NCBI RefSeq assembly: GCF_014189455.1
Contig: NZ_CP050296.1
Coordinates: 6,878,001-6,942,000 of the forward strand
DNA from: Mesorhizobium huakuii
GTDB taxonomy: Bacteria > Pseudomonadota > Alphaproteobacteria > Rhizobiales > Rhizobiaceae
Length of the DNA: 64,000 bases
Reading direction: 5' to 3'
Shown piece by piece: positions 46,276 through 55,495 of this stretch. The translations under genes and the position numbers were made by a program. The number at the start of each line of letters is the position of its first letter. Within the stretch, counting starts at the first letter, position 1. The notes under the pieces are model-generated. The model saw nothing but the letters and a program-made list of their open reading frames with translations, ran no database searches and had not been told where the DNA came from.

Positions 46276-47181
46276 CTAGAATAAGCGTGCGCCTCCGCTA
46301 ACATTCTCCTCGAGTGCGGTTCGGAATTCCCGCTCGAACGCCTGTTGCAGCATGGACGAGACCTGAGCCCTGTTTCTGACCATGTAGATGTCGCAGAGAA
46401 GACCGGGACTGAAGGGACGTATCGTCAACTTGCCGGCCCATCGAGTCGCCGAGAACGGGTCGACGATCGACACGCCGAGGCCCTGCGCGACCAGCGCGCA
46501 TGCGGTATCGGCGAAAGGTGTTTCGAAACGATGGTCGACGGCAACGCCGGCATGATCCAGGATACGCTCTATGTCCTGTCGCGTGCGGTCCTCGCGGCCG
46601 AGCGCAATGAATTCCTGCCTTTCCAGCTGGGGCGCGAAAATCACGCTGTCATTGGCGAATGCATGGTCGAGCGGCGCCACACACACGCATTCCGTCTGGA
46701 AAATCAGATCGCAGGCGATGGCGGGATCGACCACCGGCATCTGAATGAGACCGAGGTCGATCTCCTTGTTTGCCGTCAATTCCGTGATCCGCAGCGAAGC
46801 CGCCGGAAAGATGCCCATGCGCGCCTTCGGGTGGAGACCAGCAAACGACTTCAGGAAACGCGGCAAGACGATGCTGGCAAGCGCCGGATAGACACCGATC
46901 ATAAGCCGCCCGGCTTCCAACTGCCCGATGTCTCCAGCCAGGCGCCGTATCCTCGCCATTCCCTTGACGATCCGCCCGACCTCTTCATTGAGAAGCATGG
47001 CTTCCGCCGTCGGAACCAGACGTCCCGCCCGACGAATGAAGAGCGGGATTTTCAACGCATGTTCCAGGTTCGAGATATGCGCGCTGACCGAAGGCTGGGC
47101 GATATGCAGAACCTCGCTCGCGCCGGTGACCGTTCCTGCCTCCATGACGGCTCGAAATGCTTCAAGCTGCTTGTACTTCAT
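46276..47181 (-). CDS. LysR-type transcriptional regulator
   Basis: ATG 47181 has a good ribosome site (GGAGATCGCTG). The N-terminal HTH (YKQLEAFRAVMEAGTVTGAS, then EVLHIAQPSVSAHISNLEHA) and the C-terminal co-inducer domain (RLMIGVYPALASIVLPRFLK) are complete; the protein has 301 residues. It is divergent from the amino-acid ABC operon at 47431 and probably activates it through the ATAG-N7-CTAT site at 47213. OccR- and NocR-type opine regulators have the same layout. Confidence 0.92.
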   Translation of the reverse strand: MKYKQLEAFRAVMEAGTVTGASEVLHIAQPSVSAHISNLEHALKIPLFIRRAGRLVPTAEAMLLNEEVGRIVKGMARIRRLAGDIGQLEAGRLMIGVYPALASIVLPRFLKSFAGLHPKARMGIFPAASLRITELTANKEIDLGLIQMPVVDPAIACDLIFQTECVCVAPLDHAFANDSVIFAPQLERQEFIALGREDRTRQDIERILDHAGVAVDHRFETPFADTACALVAQGLGVSIVDPFSATRWAGKLTIRPFSPGLLCDIYMVRNRAQVSSMLQQAFEREFRTALEENVSGGARLF

Positions 47182-47212
47182 CAGCGATCTCCGGCTCGAG
47201 TGAGGCAAAATC

Positions 47213-47229
47213 TATAGGAAAAAGCTATA
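47213..47229. promoter_or_regulatory. LysR-type binding site
   Basis: TATAG-GAAAAAG-CTATA (5-bp arms, 7-bp spacer) contains the LTTR pattern ATAG-N7-CTAT. It lies 32 bp upstream of the lysR start, in the divergent spacer. A second, wider pair (TATTCC at 47228 and GGAATA at 47251) overlaps its right side and could be the activation half-site. Confidence 0.6.
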
Positions 47230-47430
47230 TTCCGCACAACATTTCATATTGGAATACGTCGGAACTTTCCTTTCTAGTCGAGCGACTAACCCGCTCCAGT
47301 GAGTCCTGGATAGGCACTCGCCAACAGCGGAAAAGATCGATGCCTCGCCTGCCCCGTGTGAGGATATCGGTTTTTCCTATCGTCGGCGGCGAGGCTGCGG
47401 GCGTTTCAAAAACAAGAGTGGGAGCTTCGC

Positions 47431-48274
47431 ATGATCAGAAATATCATCCTGGCAGCGGCTGTATCGCTGGCTGGCCTTTACTCAAATGGTGAGGCGTCGG
47501 CGCAGGACGCGCTCCACATCCGCATCGCAACCGAAGGCGCCTATGCGCCGTGGAACTATACGCTCCCGGACGGCACGCTTGCCGGTTATGAGATCGATCT
47601 TGCCAAGGAATTGTGCAAGCGCATGCAGGCGCAATGCGAAGTCGTCGCGCAGAACTGGGATGGGATGCTACCGGCGCTGAACGCCGGAAAATTCGATGCG
47701 ATCATCGCCTCCATGGGCGTAACGCCCGAAAGGGAGAAAGTGGCCGCGTTTTCGGATCCATACTCGACCGCGCCCAACGCTTTCCTGGCATTGAAGGGCA
47801 GCGGCTTGGCGCAGGCCCTGCCCTGGCATGACAAATTCGATCTCCGCGACAAGGCCTCCGGATCAAAGGACATTGTCGAAAAGCTCGACGCAGCACTCAA
47901 GGGAAAAGTCCTCGGCATCCAGGGATCGACGACGGCAGGCAAATTTGTCGACGAGTATCTGAAGGACGCGGTCACGGTCAGATCCTACAAGACGCAGGAT
48001 GAGGCCAATCTCGATCTTCTGGCGGGTCGCATAGATCTCACAATGGCCAACATCACGGTTCTCGCCGAGGCGCTGAAAAAGCCTGACATGGCTGAGGCGG
48101 AACTCGTGGGACCAACTTTTCTCCTGGCCAGCGGGACAAGCGTGGCCTTGCGCAAGAGCGACACCGCTTTGAAGGACAAGTTCAATACCGCCATCCATGC
48201 GGTCAACGCCGACGGTTTCAACAAGGCGCTGACGGAAAAAATGGTTCGGCGTCGATATCTCTGTGAAGAATTGA
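47431..48274 (+). CDS. Polar amino-acid/opine ABC transporter substrate-binding protein, 3' frameshift
   Basis: ATG 47431. Signal peptide (AAAVSLAGLYSNGEASAQ), then a type 2 binding-protein fold of the HisJ/ArgT/OccT group: IRIATEGAYAPWNYTLPDGT, GYEIDLAKELCKRM, and AIIASMGVTPEREKVAAFSD. The open frame runs to 48324, but the C-terminus is wrong: an A6 run (48236-48241) should be A5, giving the family ending TEKWFGVDISVKN and stop at 48274. The GC palindrome at 48335 then falls neatly between genes. Likely ligands are basic amino acids or opine-like conjugates. Confidence 0.88.
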
Positions 48275-48334
48275 AACGAACGAGCGCGAGCGCTTCGCGT
48301 CTTTTCGCGATCGTCGCCTCTTGACGCGATGAGT

Positions 48335-48352
48335 GACCCGGCGCGCCGGGTC
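48335..48352. repeat. 18-bp GC palindrome between binding-protein and permease genes
   Basis: GACCCGGCGCGCCGGGTC is perfectly self-complementary. It lies 60 bp after the corrected binding-protein stop and about 90 bp before the permease start, a position analogous to the hairpin at 44187. Confidence 0.6.
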
Positions 48353-48445
48353 GCCTTCGCATTCCCCATGACACTCGTCTCAGGGATGCCAACCGCCAAT
48401 GACCCCTGCCCCACGCTGCTGCGCCCTGCGCGACGAGCCACCGCA

Positions 48446-49159
48446 ATGACAGCCTCCGATTTCGTTCTGGGATTTGGCGAAGCCGGCTGGGGAGCGGCAC
48501 TGCTTCAAGCCGCGATGATGACGCTTGCCGTGGCATCGACCGGCTACGCCTTCGGCCTCCTGGTGGGAAGCTTCGGCGCGTGGGCAAAGATCAAAGGCGG
48601 CGTTCTTCCACGCTTGATCGCCGATGCCTACACCACCGTGCTTCGCGGCATACCCGACATTCTCGTCATCTATCTCTTCTACTTCGGTTCAAGCGCGGTC
48701 CTGACACCGCTGGCCGGCCTGTTCGGCATTTCGGGTTTCGTCAGCCTGCCGGGCTTCATGGCCGGTGCGCTGGCGATTGGGCTGGTGTCCGGCGCCTATC
48801 AGGCCGAGATCATGCGCGGCGCCTATCGCGCGGTTTCGCCTGGAGAGATCGAGGCGGCGATCGCCGCCGGCATGTCCCGCCTGACGATGTTTCGCCGCAT
48901 CATCGCGCCGCTGGTGCTGCGGCACGCCCTGCCAGGTCTCGGCAATGTGTGGCAGCTGGTGCTCAAGGAATCCGCACTCGTCTCGGTCACCGGGCTCGTG
49001 GAAATCCTGCGGCAGGCGCAGATCGGCGCCGGATCGACTGGCCAGCCCTTCACCTTCTTCTTCGCCGCCGCGGTCCTGTATCTGGCCATTTCGTCGTTCT
49101 CGACATGGCTTCTGCGGCGGACCGAGGCGCGGCTGACAATCGGCGCGAGGCGGGCCTGA
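48446..49159 (+). CDS. Amino-acid ABC transporter permease (HisQ/OccQ type)
   Basis: I chose ATG 48446 (MTASDFVLGFGE, 237 residues), the normal HisQ length; the frame is open from 48329 but that leader crosses the palindrome. There are five or so membrane helices, the pattern YTTVLRGIPDILVIYLFYFG and the EAA loop GEIEAAIAAGMSRLTMFRRI. Its stop overlaps the next start (TGATG). Confidence 0.92.
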   Translation: MTASDFVLGFGEAGWGAALLQAAMMTLAVASTGYAFGLLVGSFGAWAKIKGGVLPRLIADAYTTVLRGIPDILVIYLFYFGSSAVLTPLAGLFGISGFVSLPGFMAGALAIGLVSGAYQAEIMRGAYRAVSPGEIEAAIAAGMSRLTMFRRIIAPLVLRHALPGLGNVWQLVLKESALVSVTGLVEILRQAQIGAGSTGQPFTFFFAAAVLYLAISSFSTWLLRRTEARLTIGARRA

Positions 49160-49878
49160 TGGATCTTCCGTTCCTGTACGAGACATTGCTGAAGCTGCTG
49201 ACCGGGGTGCCACTGACATTGCAGCTCGCAATGTCCTCCGTCGGGCTGGGCGCCGTTCTGGCCGTCATGCTCGCTTTGGCGCGGTTGTCAGGTCTGCGGC
49301 TCCTGGCTTGGCCCGCGTCATTCTACGTCTTCATCTTCCGCTCCACGCCGCTGCTGGTGCAGATTTTCCTGATCTATCATGGTTTTGGCCAGTTCCATGC
49401 CGTGCGGACCAGTTTTCTCTGGCCTCTCCTGCGCGAACCCTATTGGTGCGCGCTCATCGCCCTGACCTTGAACACCGCCGCCTATTCCAGCGAGATCGTT
49501 CGCGGTGCGTTGCTGTCGGTTCCATCCGGCCAGATCGAGGCCGCGCGGGCCTGCGGCATGTCGAGCTTCACGCTCCAACGCCGCATCGTCTTCCCGCTTG
49601 CCTTGCGCCACGCTCTGCCGGGCTACGGCAACGAATTCATCCTGATGATCAAATCGACGGCACTGGCCTCCATCATCACGCTGATGGAGGTGACCGGCCT
49701 GGCGGCGCAGCTCATTTCCGAATCCTTCCGCGCCATCGAAATCCTGATCGTGGCGGCCGCGATCTATCTGTCCATGAATTTCGTCGTCACGCGCCTCGTC
49801 CAGTGGGCCGAATATACGCTGAGCGCCGAGTTGAGACCGCCTCCGGCGGCGGCATCCGGGCAAGGAGCAACCTTATGA
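49159..49878 (+). CDS. Amino-acid ABC transporter permease (HisM/OccM type)
   Basis: ATG 49159 overlaps the preceding stop. The 239-residue product has the TLQLAMSSVGLGAVLAVMLA opening, FIFRSTPLLVQIFLIYHGFG and the EAA loop GQIEAARACGMSSFTLQRRI. It pairs with the HisQ-type subunit to form the membrane channel and overlaps the ATPase gene (ATGA). Confidence 0.93.
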   Translation: MDLPFLYETLLKLLTGVPLTLQLAMSSVGLGAVLAVMLALARLSGLRLLAWPASFYVFIFRSTPLLVQIFLIYHGFGQFHAVRTSFLWPLLREPYWCALIALTLNTAAYSSEIVRGALLSVPSGQIEAARACGMSSFTLQRRIVFPLALRHALPGYGNEFILMIKSTALASIITLMEVTGLAAQLISESFRAIEILIVAAAIYLSMNFVVTRLVQWAEYTLSAELRPPPAAASGQGATL

Positions 49879-50658
49879 CTGACCAGCTCAAACCAGCCGT
49901 GCGCCTGACGGCGCTTCGCAAGAGTTTCGGCGCTTTCGAGGTGCTGAAAGGCATCTCACTCGAGGCGATGGAAGGCGATGTCGTCTCCATCCTCGGCTCC
50001 TCCGGTTCCGGCAAGTCGACCATGCTGCGCTGTATCAACATGCTTGAAACGCCCGATAGCGGGCGGATCGAGGTCGGCGGAGAGAGCATCCAGTTGATAC
50101 AGGCGGGTGGCAGGACGCGGCCTGCCGATAGGCATCAGTTGCAGCGCATGCGCGCAAGCATCGGCATGGTGTTTCAGAACTTTAATCTCTGGTCTCATAT
50201 GACGATCCTGGAAAACCTGATCGAGGCCCCGATCCACGTCCAGAAGCGTTCGCGCGCCGATTGTGTGGAGGAGGCTGAAGCGTTGCTGGAAAAGGTCGGC
50301 ATTGCCGAGAAGCGCAATCATTATCCCGCCCATCTGTCCGGCGGCCAGCAGCAGCGCGCGGCCATCGCCCGTGCGCTGGCCCAGCACCCGAAGGTCATGC
50401 TTTTCGACGAGCCTACCTCCCGCACTCGACCCCGAGCTTGTCGGCGAGGTGCTGCGTGTCATGCGCGCGCTCGCCGAGGAAGGCAGGACGATGCTGGTCG
50501 TCACCCATGAAATGGGCTTCGCCAGGGACGTCTCCAGCAAGGTCGTGTTCCTGCACAAGGGCGCGGTCGAGGCGGAAGGCTCTCCGCACGACATGTTCAC
50601 CGCCGGCCGATCCGACTGCTTCCGGCAATTTTTGTCCGGCGGCGGCGGCTTGAAGTAA
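49875..50658 (+). CDS. Amino-acid ABC transporter ATP-binding protein (HisP/OccP type), frameshifted
   Basis: ATG 49875 follows AAGGAGCAACC. Walker A is GSSGSGKST, the Q-loop is [13 protein letters not shown], the signature [15 protein letters not shown] and Walker B LFDEPTS. Immediately after, the frame breaks: a C3 run (50419-50421) should be C2, giving [20 protein letters not shown]. The second frame continues to the H-loop [12 protein letters not shown] and stops at 50658. Restored length is about 260 residues. Confidence 0.88.
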
Positions 50659-50714
50659 GCCAACTTTCCCACGCATGCGATACACACGAAAATATCCGAG
50701 AAGGAACTGACAGC

Positions 50715-51887
50715 ATGACCACACAGGCCACCGCGTCTGAAATCGTGATCGTCGGAGGCGGCATCTACGGTGCGAGCCTCGCCTATGAACTGGCGCAGGC
50801 CGGCAGGACCGTCACGCTGCTCGAGGCCAACGACATCGCGGCCGGCGCATCGGGCGGCTCCGGCGAACGGGGCGTGCGGGCAAACGGCCGCGACTTGCGC
50901 GAACTGCCGATGGCGACTGTCAGCTTCCCGCTCTGGGCCAGATATCAGGAACAGTTCGAAGGCGGCGTCGGCTACCGCCGGATCGGCGGCCTTCATCTCT
51001 TCAACATCCCGCATGGCGCTCACGAGCATGAAGTGCGCGGCACCATGGAAGCCATGGCCATGACACAGAACGCGCTTGGCGTTCCTTCCCAACTCCTCAG
51101 CCGGGACGAAACGCTGGAACGTGAGCCGGAATTGTCGGGGGATCTGATCGGTTCGGTCTACTGCCAGAATGACGGCGTGTGCGATCACGCCTTCGCCACG
51201 CGGGCCTTCGCCGAACAGGCGCGCAAGGCTGGGGTGAGCTTGCGCACAGGCACGCGCGTCACCGAAATCCTCCACGACAAAGGCAGGGCAACGGGTGTGA
51301 GGCTGGCGAGTGGGGAGGTTGTGCCGGTTGGCGAGAAACTCGTTCTCCTTGCCAACAATGGCGTGCTGCCGCTGCTAAAACCGGTTCTCCAGCCGCAGGA
51401 AATCATGCCTGTCATCAGCTTGATGCCGCAGATGATGTTCGTCACCAACCCGCACGGCAAGAAGATCAATCACCTTCTCGGTCACGCTCACCGCAAGCTG
51501 TCGGTGAAGCAGCTTCAGGATGGCACGTTGATGCTTTCAGGCGGCCAGAGCGTTGCCCATACGCCGGAGGGCCATTGGAAGGGATCGCTCAGTTCCGTAG
51601 CTCTCGGCCTGACCGATGCCATCGCAACTTTGCCCTTCATCGATGAGTCCGCCTTCCTGAAGGTCGATGCTTCCCGCGTCGAGAGTTGTGTGATTGACGG
51701 TATCCCGATCGTCGACACGCCTGCTGCCTTGCACAACACCATCTATGGGTTCGCCTGGACCGGCCATGGCTTCGCCATCGCCCTTGGCTTCGCCAAATAC
51801 CTTACCGAGTGGATCGTCAGCGGTGAAAAGCCGCAAGCGCTCGAGGTCTTTTCGGGAAAACGATTTCAGGCGCCGCGTTCCAACTAG
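50715..51887 (+). CDS. FAD-dependent amine/amino-acid oxidoreductase (DAO family)
   Basis: The 390-residue product has an N-terminal FAD dinucleotide motif (IVIVGGGIYGASLAYELAQA, then TVTLLEAND). The body is of the DAO/SoxB-DadA type (RRIGGLHLFNIP, GVCDHAFATRAFAEQA) and the C-terminal FAD-contact is YGFAWTGHGFAIALGFAKYL. Such enzymes oxidise D-amino acids, N-methyl amino acids or opines. It follows the amino-acid importer by 56 bp on the same strand, so it probably catabolises the imported ligand. It is presumably cytoplasmic or peripheral to the inner membrane. Confidence 0.88.
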   Translation: MTTQATASEIVIVGGGIYGASLAYELAQAGRTVTLLEANDIAAGASGGSGERGVRANGRDLRELPMATVSFPLWARYQEQFEGGVGYRRIGGLHLFNIPHGAHEHEVRGTMEAMAMTQNALGVPSQLLSRDETLEREPELSGDLIGSVYCQNDGVCDHAFATRAFAEQARKAGVSLRTGTRVTEILHDKGRATGVRLASGEVVPVGEKLVLLANNGVLPLLKPVLQPQEIMPVISLMPQMMFVTNPHGKKINHLLGHAHRKLSVKQLQDGTLMLSGGQSVAHTPEGHWKGSLSSVALGLTDAIATLPFIDESAFLKVDASRVESCVIDGIPIVDTPAALHNTIYGFAWTGHGFAIALGFAKYLTEWIVSGEKPQALEVFSGKRFQAPRSN

Positions 51888-52109
51888 GGCGTCTCTTCCA
51901 ATTGTCCTATTGGACGCCACCCTGTTCGAGACCCGTCGACCTCGAAGTACCGTCGTGCCAAAATCGACGTCAGGGCTCCGGCCGGCGAAAAGCAACGTTT
52001 TGCACATCAAATAGTGGGCTCTGGAATTTCAACCGAAAATCGAGCATGATGCGGCTTGGTATTTCGCAGGCCTGCTTCGCGCGCCGCGAAATATCCGGAG
52101 GAACGGGAC

Positions 52110-52994
52110 ATGGCCATTGCGCTTGTACTCGTTTTGATCGTCGTGGGCTCGGTGCTGTTCCACTTCCTGAGCCCATGGTGGTGGACGCCGATTGCCTCGA
52201 ACTGGGACTATATCGACCACACCATCATCATCACGTTCTGGATCACCGGCGTCGTCTTCGCCGCCGTCGTTCTCTTCATGGCCTATTGTGTGTTCCGCTT
52301 CCGGCACAAGGAAGGCAACCGCGCCGCCTACGAACCGGAGAACAAGCGGCTGGAATCGTGGCTGACGATCGTCACCGCGGTCGGCGTAACCTCCTTGCTG
52401 GTTCCTGGCCTCTTCGTCTGGAGCCGCTTCGTCAACGTTCCGAGCGACGCCACCGAGATCGAGGTCATCGGCCAGCAATGGCAGTGGAGCTTCCGCTTGC
52501 CTGGCAAGGACGGCAAGCTCGGCACGTCGGACACCCGCGACGTATCAGCTGACAACCCGCTCGGCGTCATCCCCGGCGATCCCAACGGCCAGGACGATGT
52601 CGTGGTCGAAGCGGCGGACCTGCATCTGCCGGTCGGCAAGCCGGTCAAGGTGCTGCTGCGCTCGATCGACGTGCTGCACGATTTCTACATACCGGAATTC
52701 CGCGCCAAGATGGACATGATCCCGGGTTCGGTCACCTATTTCTGGTTCACCCCGACCAGGACCGGAAGCTTCCAGGTCCTGTGCGCCGAACTATGTGGCC
52801 AGGGCCATCCCCTGATGCACGGCGTGGTCATGGTCGACACCGAACAGGACTACCTGGCCTGGCTCGGCCAGCAGCAGACTTTCGCGCAACTGTCGGCGCC
52901 CCAGAAAACAGGCTCGGCAGACCAGACGCCGGGCAGGACGATGCCGTCGGGTTTGAAGGTTGCAGCACAGCTCGAAACGGTCGGGTCTCGCTGA
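52110..52994 (+). CDS. coxM: Cytochrome c oxidase subunit II (CoxM-like)
   Basis: ATG 52110 follows CCGGAGGAACGGGAC; the frame extends upstream only as shadow. The 294-residue product has two membrane helices (ALVLVLIVVGSVLFHFL; TIIITFWITGVVFAAVVLFM) and a cupredoxin domain with EVIGQQWQWSF. The CuA ligands are present: His in VLHDFYIPEF and the CAELCGQGHPLMHG cluster. CuA accepts electrons from cytochrome c. There is no fused cytochrome c domain. It leads a five-gene oxidase operon in the order known for Bradyrhizobium coxMNOP, hence the symbol. Confidence 0.9.
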   Translation: MAIALVLVLIVVGSVLFHFLSPWWWTPIASNWDYIDHTIIITFWITGVVFAAVVLFMAYCVFRFRHKEGNRAAYEPENKRLESWLTIVTAVGVTSLLVPGLFVWSRFVNVPSDATEIEVIGQQWQWSFRLPGKDGKLGTSDTRDVSADNPLGVIPGDPNGQDDVVVEAADLHLPVGKPVKVLLRSIDVLHDFYIPEFRAKMDMIPGSVTYFWFTPTRTGSFQVLCAELCGQGHPLMHGVVMVDTEQDYLAWLGQQQTFAQLSAPQKTGSADQTPGRTMPSGLKVAAQLETVGSR

Positions 52995-53015
52995 AAAGAA
53001 CACGGAGGTGTTCCT

Positions 53016-54785
53016 ATGGTCGACGTAACACCCGCAGATGCCGTTCCGCCCGCCGAAGTCGGCGAGATGGAGCTTTACCATCCGCACAGTTGGTGGACGA
53101 AATACGTCTTCTCGCAGGACGCCAAGGTCATCGCCATCCAGTATTCGGCGACGGCAACGTCGATCGGCCTTGTGGCGCTGGTGCTGTCCTGGCTGATGCG
53201 GCTGCAGCTCGGCTTTCCCGGCACGTTCGACTTCATCACCCCGGAGGCCTACTACCAGTTCATCACCATGCACGGCATGATCATGGTGATCTACCTGCTT
53301 ACCGCGCTCTTCCTCGGCGGCTTCGGCAACTATCTCATCCCACTGATGGTCGGCGCGCGCGACATGGTCTTTCCCTATGTCAACATGCTGAGCTACTGGA
53401 TCTACCTGCTCGCCGTCCTGGTTCTGGTGTCGAGCTTCTTCGCGCCGGGCGGACCGACAGGTGCCGGCTGGACGCTCTACCCGCCGCAAGCCATCATGAC
53501 CGGTACGCCGGGCGGCCAGGACTGGGGCATCATCCTGATGCTCTCCTCGCTGATCTTGTTCATCATCGGCTTCACCATGGGCGGCCTGAACTATGTCGTG
53601 ACGGTGCTGCAGGGCCGCACGCGCGGCATGACGATGATGCGCCTGCCACTGACGGTCTGGGGCATCTTCACCGCGACCGTCATGGCGCTGCTCGCCTTTC
53701 CCGCACTGTTCGTCGCCTGCGTGATGATGCTGCTTGACCGCACGCTCGGCACCTCGTTCTTCATGCCGGCGATCTCCGAGATGGGCGAGCAACTGCCGCA
53801 CAATGGCGGCAGCCCGATCCTGTTCCAGCATCTGTTCTGGTTCTTCGGCCATCCCGAAGTCTACATCGTGGCGCTGCCAGCCTTCGGCATCGTATCCGAC
53901 CTGATCAGCACCCATGCGCGCAAGAACATCTTCGGCTACCGGATGATGGTCTGGGCCATCGTCGGCATTGGCGCGCTGAGCTTCGTGGTCTGGGCGCACC
54001 ACATGTATGTCAGCGGCATGAACCCTTATTTCGGCTTCTTCTTCGCCACCACGACATTGATCATCGCCGTTCCGACCGCCATCAAGGTATACAATTGGGT
54101 GCTGACCCTATGGCGCGGCGACATCCATCTTACCATCCCGATGCTGTTCGCGCTGGCCTTCATCGTCACCTTCGTCAATGGCGGGCTGACCGGGTTGTTT
54201 CTCGGCAACGTCGTCGTCGATGTTCCGCTGTCCGACACAATGTTCGTCGTCGCCCATTTCCATATGGTCATGGGTGTCGCCCCGATTATCGTGGTGTTCG
54301 GCGCGATATACCATTGGTACCCGAAGGTCACCGGCCGCATGCTCGACGAGACGCTCGGCCGGTTCCATTTCTGGGTCACGTTCCTCGGCGCCTACCTGAT
54401 TTTCTTCCCCATGCATTATCTCGGCCTGATGGGCGTGCCGCGGCGTTATGCCGAACTGACCGACATGACCATAATGACGGAGTCGGCCCATCACCTGAAC
54501 TCGTTCATCAGCATCATGGCCTTCATCGTCGGCTTCGCCCAGATGGTCTTCCTGTTCAACCTGATCTGGAGCATCCGCCATGGCCGCGAGGCCGGCGGCA
54601 ACCCGTGGCGGGCCACGACGCTGGAATGGCAGACGCCGCAAACACCACCGGCGCATGGCAATTTCGGCAAGGACCTGCCGATCGTCTACCGCTGGGCCTA
54701 CGACTACAGCGTGCCGGGTGCCAAGGAGGACTTCATCCCGCAGAACGTGCCGGGCGCCTTCGCCCCCTCCAGGGAGCCGGCATGA
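53016..54785 (+). CDS. coxN: Cytochrome c oxidase subunit I (CoxN-like)
   Basis: ATG 53016 follows CGGAGGTGTTCCT. The 589-residue, roughly 12-helix haem-copper oxidase core has its ligands in order: His in QFITMHGMIM (low-spin haem), HPEVYIVALPAFG (CuB His and the cross-linked Tyr), WAHHMYVSG (two CuB His), and VAHFHMVMG (haem a3 and haem a His). The Tyr in HPEVY and the K-channel pattern place it in the A family. It reduces O2 to water while pumping protons across the inner membrane. Confidence 0.95.
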   Translation: MVDVTPADAVPPAEVGEMELYHPHSWWTKYVFSQDAKVIAIQYSATATSIGLVALVLSWLMRLQLGFPGTFDFITPEAYYQFITMHGMIMVIYLLTALFLGGFGNYLIPLMVGARDMVFPYVNMLSYWIYLLAVLVLVSSFFAPGGPTGAGWTLYPPQAIMTGTPGGQDWGIILMLSSLILFIIGFTMGGLNYVVTVLQGRTRGMTMMRLPLTVWGIFTATVMALLAFPALFVACVMMLLDRTLGTSFFMPAISEMGEQLPHNGGSPILFQHLFWFFGHPEVYIVALPAFGIVSDLISTHARKNIFGYRMMVWAIVGIGALSFVVWAHHMYVSGMNPYFGFFFATTTLIIAVPTAIKVYNWVLTLWRGDIHLTIPMLFALAFIVTFVNGGLTGLFLGNVVVDVPLSDTMFVVAHFHMVMGVAPIIVVFGAIYHWYPKVTGRMLDETLGRFHFWVTFLGAYLIFFPMHYLGLMGVPRRYAELTDMTIMTESAHHLNSFISIMAFIVGFAQMVFLFNLIWSIRHGREAGGNPWRATTLEWQTPQTPPAHGNFGKDLPIVYRWAYDYSVPGAKEDFIPQNVPGAFAPSREPA

Positions 54786-55486
54786 GTGTCATCCTGGTCT
54801 TCTTGCTCGTGATCGCCGGCTTTGCCGGCTGGTGGCTTTCGCACCAGCGGCTGACAGCGAAGCCATGGCTCGAACAAGGTCTGGCCAGCGACATTGTCGG
54901 CTTCGACCGGTCGGCGCTGCCCACCGCCAAGATCGGCCTCGGCGTTTTCCTCGCCGTCGTCGGCTGCCTGTTCGCGCTCTTCACCAGCGCTTATTTCATG
55001 CGGATGGCGGTGTCGGACTGGCAGCCGCTGCCGTTGCCGCGCCTGCTCTGGCTGAACACCGGCGTGCTGGTGCTGAGCAGCGTCGCGTTGCAATGCGCCG
55101 TATTTGCCGCGCGCAAAGGCCAGATCGACAACGTCCGGCTCGGCCTTGCCACGGCCGGTTTGACCGCGATCGCCTTCCTGGTCGGACAACTTGTGGCGTG
55201 GCAGCAACTGACCGAAGACGGCTACCTGCTCAGCGCCAATCCCGCCAACAGCTTTTTCTACCTGATCACCGGCATGCATGGCCTGCACATACTGGGCGGT
55301 CTGATCGGTCTTGGCAGGACGACCGCCGGCGCCTGGAACGGAGTGCGGCCGCAGCGGCTGCGCCTAAGCGTCGAACTCTGCGCCATGTACTGGCATTTCC
55401 TGCTCTTCGTCTGGCTGGCCATCTTCGCCCTTTTGGCCGGCTGGGCTGCGACGTTCATCGATATTTGCCGGCAACTGCTGACCTAG
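54782..55486 (+). CDS. coxO: Cytochrome c oxidase subunit III, first copy (CoxO-like)
   Basis: ATG 54782 overlaps the subunit I stop (ATGA). The 234-residue product has about seven hydrophobic segments, including ILVFLLVIAGFAGWWLS, LGVFLAVVGCLFALFTSAYF and the subunit III signature FFYLITGMHGLHILGGLIGL with ELCAMYWHFLLFVWLAIF. It stabilises subunit I and lines its oxygen and proton paths. Confidence 0.88.
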   Translation: MSVILVFLLVIAGFAGWWLSHQRLTAKPWLEQGLASDIVGFDRSALPTAKIGLGVFLAVVGCLFALFTSAYFMRMAVSDWQPLPLPRLLWLNTGVLVLSSVALQCAVFAARKGQIDNVRLGLATAGLTAIAFLVGQLVAWQQLTEDGYLLSANPANSFFYLITGMHGLHILGGLIGLGRTTAGAWNGVRPQRLRLSVELCAMYWHFLLFVWLAIFALLAGWAATFIDICRQLLT

Positions 55487-55495
55487 GAGATAGGG

